Positions 32,801-43,775 of a stretch of DNA of 64,000 bases are shown one piece after another; position 1 is the first letter of the stretch, and every line of letters starts with the position of its first letter. The notes under the pieces are model-generated. The model had not been told where the DNA came from and searched no databases. It saw only the letters and a list, made by a program, of their open reading frames with translations. The position numbers and the translations under genes are program-made. The DNA comes from Acanthococcus lagerstroemiae. Taxonomy: Eukaryota; Arthropoda; Insecta; Hemiptera; Eriococcidae. Location: NCBI GenBank assembly GCA_031841125.1, contig CM063113.1, positions 31,951,312-32,015,311 on the forward strand. Reading direction: 5' to 3'.

Positions 32801-35800
32801 CATCTAGAGCCGCTGCAACCAGCAAGAGGCGCATACACCTCTAAGACTGTACGAAAAATCGGAACTTGGTAAATTGTAGTAGCCAGTCGAAAAAATTGAA
32901 ACTGTGGAAAAGTCCTTTTTTAAGGTTTCGGTAGAATTTTTTCGTAATTTAGTTAGCATTTTTGCTGTCTACACCGCCCTCCCCCTCAAAAAATTGCTAG
33001 CTGCAGCTTTACTTTAGCCGTCGGCTGATGGAAAAATAGTTTAATCTTTTGGAATTGCCCCTTGACCAGTGGAAAGAAGTAAGGCGAGAAAAATTTCTTT
33101 ACAAAATATCAACATTTAAATTTCACTTTCAATGGTGGATTTTCTCTTTCACTACGGAGGTAAATAAAGGAGAGGCCAATTCCACCCCCTTGATATGGCT
33201 CCAGATGGGTTACTATTACCTTTGTGGCAGTAAAAAATTTTGTTGATTGCATGCAAGGTTTCATTTGAAATTCAGAACGTATAAACTAATATGAAATTCA
33301 GTTATAATAATATTAAATTACTTTTTGGGTTCCTCCTTTTCTTCCTACGTATGAGTACGTAAGGTTTCCAGTTTTGGTAAATTCTACTTTGTTGTTATGC
33401 GACAAAAGAGATCTACTGAAATATATATTTTTCATTCGTGTATTGAATACACCCACGGTTGCATCGATACGTAGACGTTCCATCATACCTGCATAAACAT
33501 TAAAAAGTCATTAAACAGTAATGCAAGGTTTGGTCAACGGCAGAAACGGAAATTAAAGAGGAGCTTTGGGGACAGAGTGCTGAGCCACCTAACATTGAAA
33601 CGAATGCACCCACTAAACCTAACATAGCTATTTTATTATACTATAGATGCTATTGTACGACTGTAGAAACACTCAAAAATCTATAATTAATATTAATTGT
33701 TAAACTCGTCTATATTCCTGTTATTTAAAATTGTGTAAATACTGAAAAGTAGTGCTCAATAAACGATTAAATAAAAAAAAATTCGCAGAGAGGTAAAACA
33801 ATTTTCTTAATTGAAAAAATAAAAGAAAGGGGAAAAACTGTGAAATGAGTATCCACGTGACCATTTGCTTTTTTGAACCCTGGAAGACTATGTGGACGCT
33901 ATTCAGCAAGAGGGAACCAACTAGCAAAATCCGCTTTTTGAGAACATGTGATTCGAAGTTCAAGAGCCATGCAGAAACTATATGACACAGCGTTTACTGA
34001 TAAGCTTTTTTCAACGTGAGTACACATTTTTGAATCGGGGGCCCAATTTTGAGAAATTCTACTTTTCACGCTCTTTCCAACGATACTAATAACTCATTTT
34101 GTTTACTAACGTTAGTTGGTTCCTGATTGCTGAATAGCGTCCATGTGTAAATAAAATGGGGTGGGGCAAAACATTTTTCGGTCACTTAAAAATTTGTAGA
34201 GGGCCGCTCTTACATTATTTCCCCCTTAGTTTGAATTCACCTATCCGCCCCTGGGTTAAAAATTGTAAAAGTCCCAACTGACTCAATTCAGAATTCCCAA
34301 GTATCAAAGCAAAAAAAAAAAAAAACCTTTTGACCGGTTGGATTTTTTGAAGTCAACTCAAAATTCCCAAGTATCAATGCCAAAGAAGAAAACCCTTTTG
34401 ACTTGTTGGGTTTTCCCAACTTCTCAACTCAGTTCTCAAGTATCAAAGCAAGAAAAAGAAAAAACTTTCAACTTGTTGGATTTTTCCAACTCGCCTGACT
34501 GAAATGGTAAATTTTCCCAACTGCTGAGTGAAAAATTCCTACAGGGGGGTAAGTTGCCCCCTTGCCTTCCCCTCTATCGGTACGTCCCTGTTCATTTATG
34601 TGGTCATTCCAGCTGTAACCTCTCCTTAGAAACCACACATTCAACTGTCAATATTTCAGGCTGTGGCCCTCTGTGGAAGAGTCTTCTAGATAGTACAACT
34701 GAAATTTCCTCAAAAATGAACTCAGCCACTTAATGTTCCATATACTTAATGTCACGCATCCAACTTTCAGTATTTCAGATTGTAACTCTTAATGGAGCTT
34801 TCTGTTTAGAGGTTACAACGAACATGACCTCAGAAATGAATTTGTAAACTCAAATCCTACAATCACTGTATTGGAAGCTGGTGACCTCAATTTTCATGTA
34901 TCGACTCCCTGTAGATTATTTAGGTGTGTGGGATACACCTACAAAAAAAAATTGAATATGAGCTTAAGGTATTCAAAAACGATGGAAATTGAGGTCATGA
35001 TGTGACATTTATTTAACATCAATAGACCCTCAGTCAACAGTCCTATTTTAGAGGCTCTGTGCACCGCCTAGACTGAATTTGTACCAAAAAAAAATCAAGT
35101 CGAGTCTACTATGCTAAGGCGAACAAATTTGTTGGGTTAGATCGCTTTTCTCATTAAATAAAAAAATATAATAAAATAAAAACTATGAAAAAAATATTTA
35201 AAATGGAAAAATTTTTTTTTTTTTTTTCTAATGGGAAATCCTATGATGAATTTAAACTTTCTTGCGCATAAGCCTGATCGCCCCCCCCCCACTCCACAAA
35301 AAAGCGACTTCTCGGTTTTTACACCAAAAAACCACCATTATTCTCTTGTGAGAATAAAAATTGAAGAATGAGAGAAAGCAAAGTAGTATAAAAGTGCCAC
35401 CTTACCCCAAACCGATATCTAGTAGACTCCGTTTGCGTGTCTTGAAAAAGTCGATAATTCGCTGGTCCGATGGAATTTAATTTTGACACATTTACTTAAG
35501 AAGGTATATCGCGATTCTTTACTACCATAATGAAACATGAAAGTCGATATATCTAGGTGATTTACCAGAGAACTTTTAACGAAATCAATTATCGACTTAT
35601 CAACATTGAACAACTAATTTTTGATAGGCAATAAAGAATGTCACAAGAGGATTCTGACACGAAAGAAAGCATTACAAAGTTATAACTACAGTAGATATTT
35701 ATATGTAAATACCTTCCGCCACCTCAGTACAATAATACTTTATATGAATATAGGAATAATTAATAAAAAAATGACAAGCGACTTACTGATTCCTTCTCCA

Positions 35801-36745
35801 AAAGTATAAGGTACTGGTAAATCCCATAATTCTGGAGTCAATCTGAATTTATATCCACTTCGGGCAGACTTTGGTTCAGAGAGTACACCATCACTTAGTC
35901 CAGACCTTGGTTCGAAGAGCATGTCACCAATGACGTACGCTTTCAAGTCCGGGGAGTATTTGGCATTCTCCACAGAGAAAAGATCGTCATCTGCGAATAA
36001 TGTGACCAATCATTATTTTGCATACTTTCATTTTGAAAGATTTAAAATACTCACCTTTATCTGGCGCCGATACGACACTAGTTGTACTCGAAACTGTGGT
36101 CAATGATAGTGGTGTTGTCTTTAGGGCAGAGGTGACGGGTTGTGATGTTGGTGGTATTATTTCAACTGAGTTGTTAGATGCAGTCACAATTTGTCGCACT
36201 CGGTGTAGTATTATGTTGGTCAGTTTCGATATTATATTCGGTGTCTTTGCAGGCGATGGCTTAGGCGTAGTCGTAGGCGATGGCGTAGGCGTAGTTGAAG
36301 ACGATGGCGTAGGCGGAGTCGTAGACGATGGCGTAGGCGTAGTCGTAGACGATGGCGTAGGCGTAGTTGTAGACGATGGCTTAGGCGTAGATGTAGACGT
36401 AGACGTAGGCGGTGGCGTAGGCGATGTTGTAGACGATGGCGTAGGCGATGGTGTAGGCGATGGCTTAGGCGATGGCGTAGGCGATGTTGTAGACGATGTT
36501 GTAGATGATGTTGTAGGCAATGTTGATGTTGGTGGTACAGTCGATGCCGGTGTTGTCGGTTTCACTGTTGTGGTCGGGAAGCACCGCACTCTTAAGCCCT
36601 CATTATCCGAGTCATAGTCTGGTATCAAGTTGACTTCCAAAGCTTCAACCTCACCTGTCGGCTCTTCTGCCAAATCGCAAGATGCTGACGCGGTCAGCAA
36701 ATTCCCAGAAATCACACATAATACAATAAACACGAACTTGAACAT
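26853..36745 (-). CDS. Astacin-like pseudoprotease with Thr/Pro-rich segment; terminal exon not found
   Basis: Five exons on -: 36745-36055, 35990-35787, 33488-33322, 27220-27082 and 26986-26853, all open, 1335 nt (445 codons) without a terminal exon. Four junction phases match the active astacin at 17-21 kb exactly. MFKFVFIVLCVISGNLLTAS is a signal peptide. Residues of about 57-150 are mostly Thr, Ser and Pro and likely O-glycosylated. The astacin part begins near YVIGDMLF and continues through YSYVGRKGGTQK. At the zinc site, HEMLHATG of the paralogue is LLMLHVLG, so first His and Glu are gone while FHEHNRPDRD stays. SVMHY is SITHY. The cysteines of KYTC, GCW and PGC are replaced. Catalysis is therefore unlikely. 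The donor at 27081 is GC. It may be a secreted binding protein or a young pseudogene. Confidence 0.8.
27600..28445. repeat. Degenerate tandem repeat in an intron, TTTCATCGGAAATTTTC type
   Basis: The segment is a run of variants of CCGATGATTTCCGAAGAATT TCATCGG-like units, imperfect and about 60-70 bp in period. The open frames across it (27975-28337 and others) have Lys/Phe/Asn-rich repeats and are by-products. Confidence 0.6.
29021..30043. mobile_element. hAT-type non-autonomous element, 1023 bp, perfect 8-bp duplication
   Basis: TCTAAAAG occurs at 29013-29020 and 30044-30051, and joining the flanks restores the passenger seen intact in the other composites. The ends CACGCCCTTAGCTA and the complement of TAGCC..GGGACTG are related inverted repeats. 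A piece of the right end recurs near 43376-43450. No transposase is visible, and the frame at 29868-30305 is not protein-like. Confidence 0.85.
29121..29357. mobile_element. hAT-type MITE nested in the 29.0-30.0 kb element
   Basis: The ends are CAGTGGTATAGCCAG and CTGGTCACGCCACTG, with the same GGGGGCAAATTCCCCC / TTTGCCCCC word style as the 23.2-kb MITE. The flanking duplication is not clear. Confidence 0.65.
31053..31671. other. Intronic, no feature seen
   Basis: AT-rich sequence with repeated AGCATATTTTAGG / GGCATATTTTAGG words near 31360-31450. No exon was found. Confidence 0.4.
31672..32033. mobile_element. hAT-type MITE, CAGGGACGTACCG family, intronic copy
   Basis: The left end is CAGGGAGTACCGATAAGGGG and the right end CGGTACGTTCCCT. 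The interior blocks TTGAGTTGAGTCAGTTGG match the other copies. The target duplication is unclear. Confidence 0.75.
32385..32615. repeat. Dispersed single copy of the 285-bp tandem unit
   Basis: This shares CACGCTGAGTTCGAATTCGG, CCGTTTCCGAGATACACTC and GAGTAATTAGCGCCAGCG with the 14.6-16.0 kb array, in the same order. Its presence here shows the unit also moves or is copied singly. Confidence 0.75.
33894..34142. mobile_element. MITE, GGACGCTATTCAGCA family, copy 2 (249 bp)
   Basis: The terminal repeats match the 25016 copy in inverted overall orientation. ATGT flanks both sides (33890-33893 and 34143-34146). It lies in the intron between the 35.8- and 33.5-kb exons of the astacin-like gene. 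Confidence 0.8.
34260..34590. mobile_element. hAT-type MITE, CAGGGACGTACCG family, reverse copy
   Basis: The right end CTATCGGTACGTCCCTG is the complement of the family start. The interior carries reversed family blocks (CCCAACTGACTCAATTC, TTTTGACTTGTTGG). The other terminal repeat is missing or worn. Confidence 0.7.
34591..35786. other. Intronic, no exon seen
   Basis: AT-rich with T- and C-runs. The frames are chance. No astacin-like sequence was found between the 35.79- and 33.49-kb exons. Confidence 0.4.
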
Positions 36746-36819
36746 TTTAACGTCAAAACCAAAATCACGGTTATGAACACAATCAAAATCTACACTATCT
36801 ACAGTCCCCAGCCGGTTCT

Positions 36820-36827
36820 CTTATATA
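36820..36827 (-). promoter_or_regulatory. TATA box of the astacin-like gene
   Basis: TATATAAG on the minus strand lies 75 bases upstream of the ATG at 36745, in GTGTATATAAGAGAACC. A start about 30 bases downstream, near 36790, would leave a 5' leader of about 45 nt. This is direct support that the pseudoprotease gene can be transcribed. Confidence 0.65.
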
Positions 36828-37230
36828 CACACTCCAGGCGAGCCTTTTGAAGTTGAATTATGATCGAAGCTTCTAAGAAGCATCGTAAAATGACAGTTTG
36901 AACTATTGCACATGATATATAGTAACGAGCGTTCTTGATAATGGCGACAATAACGATTGCAATTAACGCGAACTTACTTCTTTCTATTCGGCCTAAATGG
37001 TTATGTACGTGCTTTTAGGACCTTGGTGTAATATATTGAGATTAATATACGCGACTGATAGAATGAGTTCATTTGTACCTAAAGTTTTTGAATTTTCAAT
37101 TTAATAAAATATCTTTACGACTTTAGAAAATGGCATTGAGAAAGTCTAGGGAATTCTAATCGTTAAAAGTAACATTATTTGGAGGCGGTAGGTACTTATT
37201 CCATAAATGGGTTTCCTTCTGGGGCATGCT

Positions 37231-37819
37231 CAGAGATGGTCGTTGTTCACTATTTAATGAACTTGCTTTTGTTCTTTTCTATTTTTAGTGAACTAGTTCT
37301 GGCTCTTGTTCACTCGGTCTCCCGACTGTTCTAGTTCATTGTTTGTTCGATAAAAAGAATCTTTGCTCTTTTGGTCTTGTTCATTTAAAATTTGAGTTGT
37401 GGCATTAGAAAATCGCGAACGGAGCGAGCAAACATTTTTTTTTGGATAGCCTACAACTGAAAACTAGGCTATTACCCAAACAATTTTTTTTTAAATACCT
37501 ATTCTATGCGCTTGTTAATTAAAATTTAAACATCAAGTAAAAATTCGATAATATTTTAATTTGTAATTGTAACTCTGAAACCATTATGAAATTTGAAACT
37601 AGAGTCCGGAAAGTGAAATGTAGGTACAAGAAAAAGCCCCTCAAAAAACGAAAATGAAAAAATAGGTGAACAAAGAATGAACAAATTGATCAGGACCAAA
37701 ATTCGTGAACTAGTTCTTGTTCTTTTTTTTGGGAGATGAACTAGTTCAGAACTAAGTTCACCAAATAGTGAACAAGAGCAAGTGAACAACTTGCTCTTCA
37801 AGAGCAACGCCCATCTCTG
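37231..37819. mobile_element. hAT-type MITE, CAGAGATGG family, 589 bp
   Basis: The left end CAGAGATGGTCGTTGTTCAC and the right end, complement of CAGAGATGGGCGTTG, are followed inward by extended inverted similarity (GTTCACTATTTxxTGAAC). Flanks GGCATGCT and GGTATACT agree at six of eight positions. Confidence 0.75.
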
Positions 37820-38159
37820 GGTATACTCGTATCATATTCAAGAAAAAGGTTCATTTCCTATACTTAAACAATCGAGAGAGTATGGAACCAAAATTTGTTA
37901 GTGAGATAGCATTTGAACCACAATAATGACATTATGTACCACTTATATGTGTTAGGCTATGTTTGAGCCCCGTATGTTGCCACTGGTATCACGCAGCTGT
38001 TTAGGATTTTTGCTTTAGTTTTGGTTTTCATATTACTTTTAAAAATATGTTTTTATTTGAAGAAACTAAAAGTAATACAAAATTCCATGTTCAGAAGTAT
38101 TTTGAAAACTAAGCTGAGAGACAAAATTGCCTTTCCGTCATAAAAAGAAAAATTAACGT

Positions 38160-38455
38160 ACCTGATATTGGCTATGTGATTAGAAAATTAAAATGGAATT
38201 ATGCAGGTCACTTGATAAGAGAGGAAAAACCAAAATGGCATAAAATTGCAACTTTATGGACCCCGTATGGCCATACACGCGCAAGGGGCCGACCAACAAT
38301 GCGCTGGAGAGACGACTTCAAAAATCTGGGAGAGGGTGGACAAGATTGGCGAGAAACCGCGACACATGAAAGGAGATGGTGGAATCCTATGCCCTCAAAT
38401 GGGCGGGGTAGCTGGCTGTAGCACACCTACCCAAGGTTGTAAATAAAAATAAAAA
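38160..38455 (+). pseudogene. LINE 3' end fragment
   Basis: The frame 38176-38421 encodes IRKLKWNYAGHLIREEKPKW, RGRPTMRWRDDF and DWRETATHERRWW, the conserved C-terminal tail of endonuclease/reverse-transcriptase LINEs (LKWxWAGHxxR, GRPxxRWxDD). It ends in AAATAAAAATAAAAAATAAA, a LINE-type A-rich 3' end. It is 5'-truncated. Confidence 0.85.
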
Positions 38456-38479
38456 ATAAATATATTATGTGTTAAAAGC

Positions 38480-39260
38480 GATTTAGGTTGCATTTTTGAT
38501 TTTTGTTGTACTGATGATCGGAACATCGTTGCTCACCGGCATTATTTCATTGAGATCGTCTAACGTTAGCGATGCGATTACACCGATCCGATTGCCTACA
38601 TTTGGCACCACGAGCGGGGTTAGTAATTTCCTATAACACACCTAAGGGAAATGCAAGTCCAGTATGTTCGAATAGTACACACTACCCAGCTAGGCCTATC
38701 AGAACTCCGATCAGATTGAATTCGCGTAGATTTCCCTGTTTGTTGTCAACGCTGAACCATACAGTAACAGGTGCGAATGAGGATGGTAGACGAACATTAC
38801 GTAATAGTTCGAATCAAAAATCTGTCGTACCAGCAGCAGGAACCATTCCTTATAGTCAATCCACCCATGTTGAGTCCCGGTTCACTAACAAATGAATCTT
38901 TCAGCTTCTTTTTCAGGTCTCGTGTAGCTTACACGTAATCTGAAATAATCAAATGACGCGTATGTGTTAGCAACTACTCGCTGATAAAGTGTGTTGGTCC
39001 GGAATAAAAAATAATGAAATCTGAGTGAGCGTATAGGTACCAAACCCCATAAGTAACCGAACCCAGTGTATATATCTAGATCAGTATGATACGTAAGATA
39101 GCTCAGATACCTAATTTAAGTTTCAAGGTTCGGGGTCTGTAAATAGTTAGGGGTATGGTACACAATATGAAAGCATTATTTTAAGACATAGGCTTATAGG
39201 TGATGAATTTTTGTAGGCTCGCAAGAGCTAATAACCGTTGCTGAATTGCAACACTAGTGC
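38480..39260 (-). pseudogene. Captured HECT ubiquitin-ligase exon, inverted arm 1
   Basis: On - an intron tail ending ATTATTTCAG precedes an exon start at 38939. Three shifted frames give DLKKKLK, then KEWFLLLVRQIFDSNY and YHPHSH, then LTPLVVPNVGNRIGVIASLT and LDDLNEIMP. These are consecutive parts of the HECT N-lobe as in HECTD2-like E3 ligases. Frameshifts and stops break it. Retained intron sequence shows DNA-level copying, not retroposition. The active-site cysteine lobe is absent. It is the mirror of 40776-41436. Confidence 0.8.
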
Positions 39261-39884
39261 CCAAAAGAAGAATAAAGAATAGGGATCCTACCCCTCCTTG
39301 CACACCACTTAATCGATTTCGTTTACCGAGCAGGTTTTCACTTCTAGTGTCTAATTGCGGTCGTTCTCATCCAAGACTCACAAGACTCACAGCCCCCTTT
39401 GCTATTCTCTCAGTCTTTTCACCCCTTGACTAGGTCTCCCTCAGCCATTTCATCACGGTCACGTAGCTCTCGATATCAGAATTTTCAATAGCAGTGAACA
39501 AATCAGAAATTTGTGCACAAGCTATAGCAATAATCAAATCCATCTAACTCTCAAAATATTCCCCGTACCATATCCAAATATCGTAATAATAGTAATAATT
39601 TAAATTTTAATCTTAATTTTACTAATTCTAAGCTCAAGTGTGAAACCACCAATACACACTATTCAAATATTATAATTAATAAATCTAAGATATGCGATTC
39701 GGCCCACAAACGGCAATAATTATTTTTAAGTTTCAAGATATCATTTTTTAAGCTATGTTTTGAAATTTAATTTAGTCTTAGTCTGATAATGTGACAATGT
39801 ATAACGGCCTAGTGCCCAATTTTATGCAATAAAAAAAAATCTCGTATCCGTGTGGGACAATAAGAGCCGAAAAATCATACATCA
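39261..39884. other. Spacer between the HECT arms, left part; no gene
   Basis: AT-rich, no protein-like frame. Together with the MITE at 39885 and the segment to 40775 it forms a spacer of about 1.5 kb. Confidence 0.4.
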
Positions 39885-40305
39885 CAGAGGCGGAAATAGA
39901 GGGGTTAGGGGGGATAAGCCTCCCACCAGTTTCAAAATTAGCCCCCCTAAATGAAAAATGTAAAACTATACGAGTACCGCTATTATCGTTTGTGATATTG
40001 TGCTTTTTTTTTCTTACAAAATAAGTATTATAGAGAAAAAAATCTGTTTTTTTTTTGGGGGGGGGGGCTATGAGTTTTTGGATTTTTATGAAGTTACTCT
40101 AGACAGTTTATCATGATTCCTCATCTTCAAACCATTCCGGATCAATCCCATAGCGAGAGTTTATATGTGGGTGGGGCTCTATGAACTTTTTGGAGGGCCG
40201 AGGCCGACATTTTTTTATATGCGAAGAGAAAAGTGTGTATGGGTTTTATGTTTTATTTCAATGGCTATCTCGCCTCGTTGTCTAAACAGGCTCGCAGCGA
40301 TGGCC
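39885..40305. mobile_element. Transposon fragment, CAGAGGCGGAAATAGAGGGG family
   Basis: The left end CAGAGGCGGAAATAGAGGGG matches the complement of the right end at 47151. The stretch 40085-40305 (GAGGCCGACATTTTTTTA, CTCGCCTCGTTGTCTAAACA) is homologous in reverse to 43560-43778. The right end is not defined. Confidence 0.6.
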
Positions 40306-40775
40306 CTGGTAAGAGGATGGGGAAAGATAACACTGAAAAATGATTAAAAATAACAGTTTAAACCTATTTAGATTTCATTATAAAAGGTATGCCGGTTATA
40401 ATGGAAATCTTCAACAAAAAAATATTAGGATTGATTCTACGACTGAAGCAGATTGGAGACTGAAGTTACCCTTCCAATCTTTTTTTGTAAGTTTTCGATT
40501 TCATAGTAAGAGCATTTGCTGTTAGTGAGATGACATTCTTGAAACCCCATGTCCTCAATTGTGTTTTAAATATTAATAAATAAATTTCGATGCGAATATT
40601 GAATGCTTGTATTGTACAGAAGTCAGCAAGTCACTGAATGTGTAGTTCTGACTTGAACCAGGTTCACCGCAGTTCTATTCGAGAGGCAAATAGGTATAGA
40701 AACAAACATAAACATTGCTGTATGATTTTTCGGCACCCATTGTCCGACACCGGTACGAGAGATATTTTCTGTTGC

Positions 40776-41436
40776 AATTCAGCAACGATTATTAGCTCTT
40801 GCGAGCCTACAAAAATTCAGTATCGATAAACCTGTAAGTCTTAAAATAATGTTTTCCAAATAATGCTTTTACGTAACATACCATTTACCTCCTTTACCAG
40901 ACCCTGAACATCAAAACTTAAATTACTTGAACTATCTTAACATATTATAATGAGCTAGTAACATACACTGGGTTTGGTTACTTAAGGGGTTTGGTACCTA
41001 CGCTCACTCAGATTTCATTCTTTTCTATTCCGGACCAACACACTTTATCGGCGAGTAGTTGCTAACACATATACGCGTCATTCGATTATTTCAGATTACG
41101 TGTAAGCAACGAGACCTGAAAAAGAAGCTGAAAGTTTCATTTGTTGGTGAACCGGGACTCGACATGAGAGGATTGGCCATAAGGAATGGTTCCTGCTGCT
41201 GGTACGAGAGATTTTTGATTCGAACTATGGAATGTTCGTCTACCATCCTCATTCGCTCTTTTACTGCATGGTTCAGCGTTGACCACAAAGAGGGAAATCA
41301 ACGCGAATACAATCTGATCAGAGTTCTGATGTGCTTAGCGGTGTAGTGTGTACTATTCGAACATACTGGATTTGCATTTCCCTTCGGTGTGTTATAGGAA
41401 ATTATTATCCCCGCCCGTGGTGCCAAATGTAGGCAA
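40776..41436 (+). pseudogene. Captured HECT ubiquitin-ligase exon, inverted arm 2
   Basis: After TTATTTCAG (to 41094) the sequence reads RDLKKKLKVSFVGEPGLDM in one frame, KEWFLLLVREIFDSNYGMFV plus YHPHSLFY in a second, and FSVDHKEGNQREYNLI in the third, then meets a stop where other HECT ligases have LAVYNS. Family knowledge places this in the HECT N-lobe. Both arms share the same extra AT before KEW and the same stop, so the gene copy was already broken when the inverted duplication formed. The intron part (40776-41094) is also shared. Homology stops at the MITE end at 41437. Confidence 0.82.
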
Positions 41437-41542
41437 TCAGGGGCGAAAGTAGAGCAAAAACATTGGGGTGGGGGCTGAAGCCCCAGCGCCTAAAATCTCA
41501 TATATATAAAAATGAATGTTTCTATGGAAGTTTCTGTTAATG

Positions 41543-41577
<35 letters not shown>

Positions 41578-42300
41578 TTCATATTTTCATGGAAATTTCT
41601 ATTAACAACACGGCTGCAGACTTTACTACACTGTTCATCCGATCGCCATGAAATTTTGGAAAGTTGTTATCAAACTTTGGGAAGTTGTTCAATATACTCC
41701 CGCGAAGGTTTCTGGGGGCAGTAGGGGGTCCGGGGGCATGCTCCCCCGTCACGCTCCTTGTTACTGAGTATACTTGAGCGAAAACCGAAACTTCAATGGT
41801 TGACATTTTCATGGAAATTTATATCAACAATACGGCTGCAAACTGCACGTGAGCACGTGTCTCCTGCAAAGACACAAATAATTGTAACATTTTATATGCT
41901 TTCGTGTCCTATTTAAAAAAATGTCTATGAAAAGTTTTATCCACAACACGGCTGCAGACTATAGTCGCGCAGGGCGCAGCAAAGATCAAGATCAATGAGC
42001 ACATGGCTGGAAGAAAAATAAATTTCCATGGACATGTTAGCCACTGAACTGAATTGTCACCGTGAAGAGCTTAAATCATACGGACTGGCTTTGTGTCAGG
42101 GGGCATGGAAATTTCTATGGCTGCAGACTGTAGTCGCGCAGGGCGCAGCAAATACCAACAACTGAATTCGTATCGGAGAAGCGAGGCGGGAGGAGCGTTA
42201 CAGTTTTCGATCCATGGAAATGGAGAGAAAGTACACCTCGCCAGGACTGTTGCTGTTGTGAAGGTTCATGTATGTAGGTATATGGAACGTGTTTTTTTTT
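41437..42300. repeat. Repetitive block with internal repeats and a GT microsatellite
   Basis: It starts CAGGGGCGAAAGTAGAGC, a hAT-like end. A GT run occupies about 41545-41574. Blocks of TTTCATGGAAATTTCTAT plus CACGGCTGCAGACT recur near 41585, 41810, 41935 and 42110, and GTCGCGCAGGGCGCAGCAAA occurs twice (about 41964 and 42133). No frame is coding. The parent element is not identified. Confidence 0.6.
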
Positions 42301-42482
42301 AGTTTTTCAGTTTTCTACTGTTATTGCCTTTCAACCTTACAAAGTGAACAGTGTTATTTACAATGCCACGAGCCATGAGATATAATCTTCACAACGAAGT
42401 CGTAATGCAATATTAGACTTCGCAACATTGCGAATCAGTCCAACCAAATTTCAAAATTTTGGGACTCATGTTCTTTCTGAAC

Positions 42483-43375
42483 TAAATGTGGTTCAATTGT
42501 AGATGGGAGAGTTAAAAAGGGGTAAGATACATGTATGGCATTCGTTGATACTGAAAAAGCTTTTGACAATGTTAAATGAGATAAAATGTTTGATATTCTA
42601 AAAAGGATAGGAATAAAGAGGAAAGTCAAGTTATTTTAAGCTTATATAACAGACAGAAAACTACATTAAGAATAGAAGGAGAGAAAGGAGAGGCAAATAT
42701 GAAAAAAGGTGAAGGCATCAGGGTTGCTCATTATATCCAGTATTATTCAATTTGTGCATACATATACTCGTAGTAGTGGGATATTAAAGAAATAAGAGAA
42801 AAATTTGAAACAGGTATAACCATACATGGACAGCGAGTAAAGATGTACAGAGGCTCAGGTTTGCGGATGATATTGTCTTATTAACTGAAAGACGTACTGA
42901 TTTGGAAAATATTTTAAATAGAATGGAGGAGATTTTGAGTTAGAATATTGCATGAAAAATTAAAAAAAATAAAACTAAAGTAATGGTATGTAATCAATGT
43001 GAACATGATAGCTTGAAATAAAAATTGTTCTGGGAAAAATTGAGGAAGTAGGAAAATTTTGCTGTATCAGGAGTAAAATAACAAAGGGTGGAAGGTGTAA
43101 AAGGGAATAGCCCAAGCTACATTAGAATTTTATCGAAAAAGTAATTTATTCAAATCAAAAGCAAATCTGGAAATCAAAAAATTATTTTTGGAAACGTATG
43201 TTTGCGGTGTAGCGTTGTATGGATGTGAAATTTGGACCATAGGAAAACCAGAGAAGAGAAGGATCGAAGCTTTTGAAATGTGATGCTACAGAGGCGAATA
43301 CTGAATATCAAATGGACGGATGAGGTAAGAAATGAGAACATACTTAACAGAGTATAGATATTTGGAAAAGTCCCA
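42483..43375 (+). pseudogene. Third, older copy of the 1-4 kb LINE, main part
   Basis: This matches copy B from about 2360 onward (TTGTAGATGGxAGAxTxAAA, TTTGACAATGTTAAA, FADDIVLLTE near 42860) but is full of small indels. It retains the more ancestral FADD box that copies A and B have lost. It continues after insertions at 43776-43906 and 46522-46616. Confidence 0.85.
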
Positions 43376-43775
43376 TACCCATGGAGGCAAGCGGGGCTCT
43401 CTTGAGCCCCTTCCTAGGCAAAGGTACCACCATTTAGAAAAATCATCATCACGCTGAACGAGAAAGAAAGAAGGGACGAAGAGAATTAATATCACAGAAA
43501 TATTTTGAAAAACTCGGCTAACTAATTTGGGACTCTTGGATTGGGAATGGGATTTGTATGTAATGGCCCCAGTACACTCTCGCTAAATTACTCGAGCCTG
43601 TTTAGACAACAAGGCGAGACACCCACTAAAATAAAACATAAAACCCCTGTAAACTTTTCTCTTCACTTGTAAAAAAATGTCGGCCTCGGCCTCCCAAAAG
43701 GTTCACCCACACATTAACTCCGGCTACGGGGCTGATTTGGAATTGTTTGAAGATGAGGAATCATGATAAACTAAT
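43376..43775. mobile_element. Transposon debris inserted in the third LINE copy
   Basis: It splits the LINE between ATATTTGGAAA and GCATAACTTGAGGC. The left part resembles the right end of the 29-30 kb element in reverse; the right part resembles 40085-40305 in reverse. Confidence 0.65.

Noticed and set aside
36018..36617. 199-residue Gly/Val/Asp repeat frame on +
   Set aside because: It is the exact antisense of the Thr/Pro/Ser-rich exon of the minus-strand astacin-like gene; the minus frame has a signal peptide, TATA box and phase-matched splice sites.
38572..38895. 107-residue frame on +
   Set aside because: It is the antisense shadow of the HECT pseudogene arm, which reads on -.
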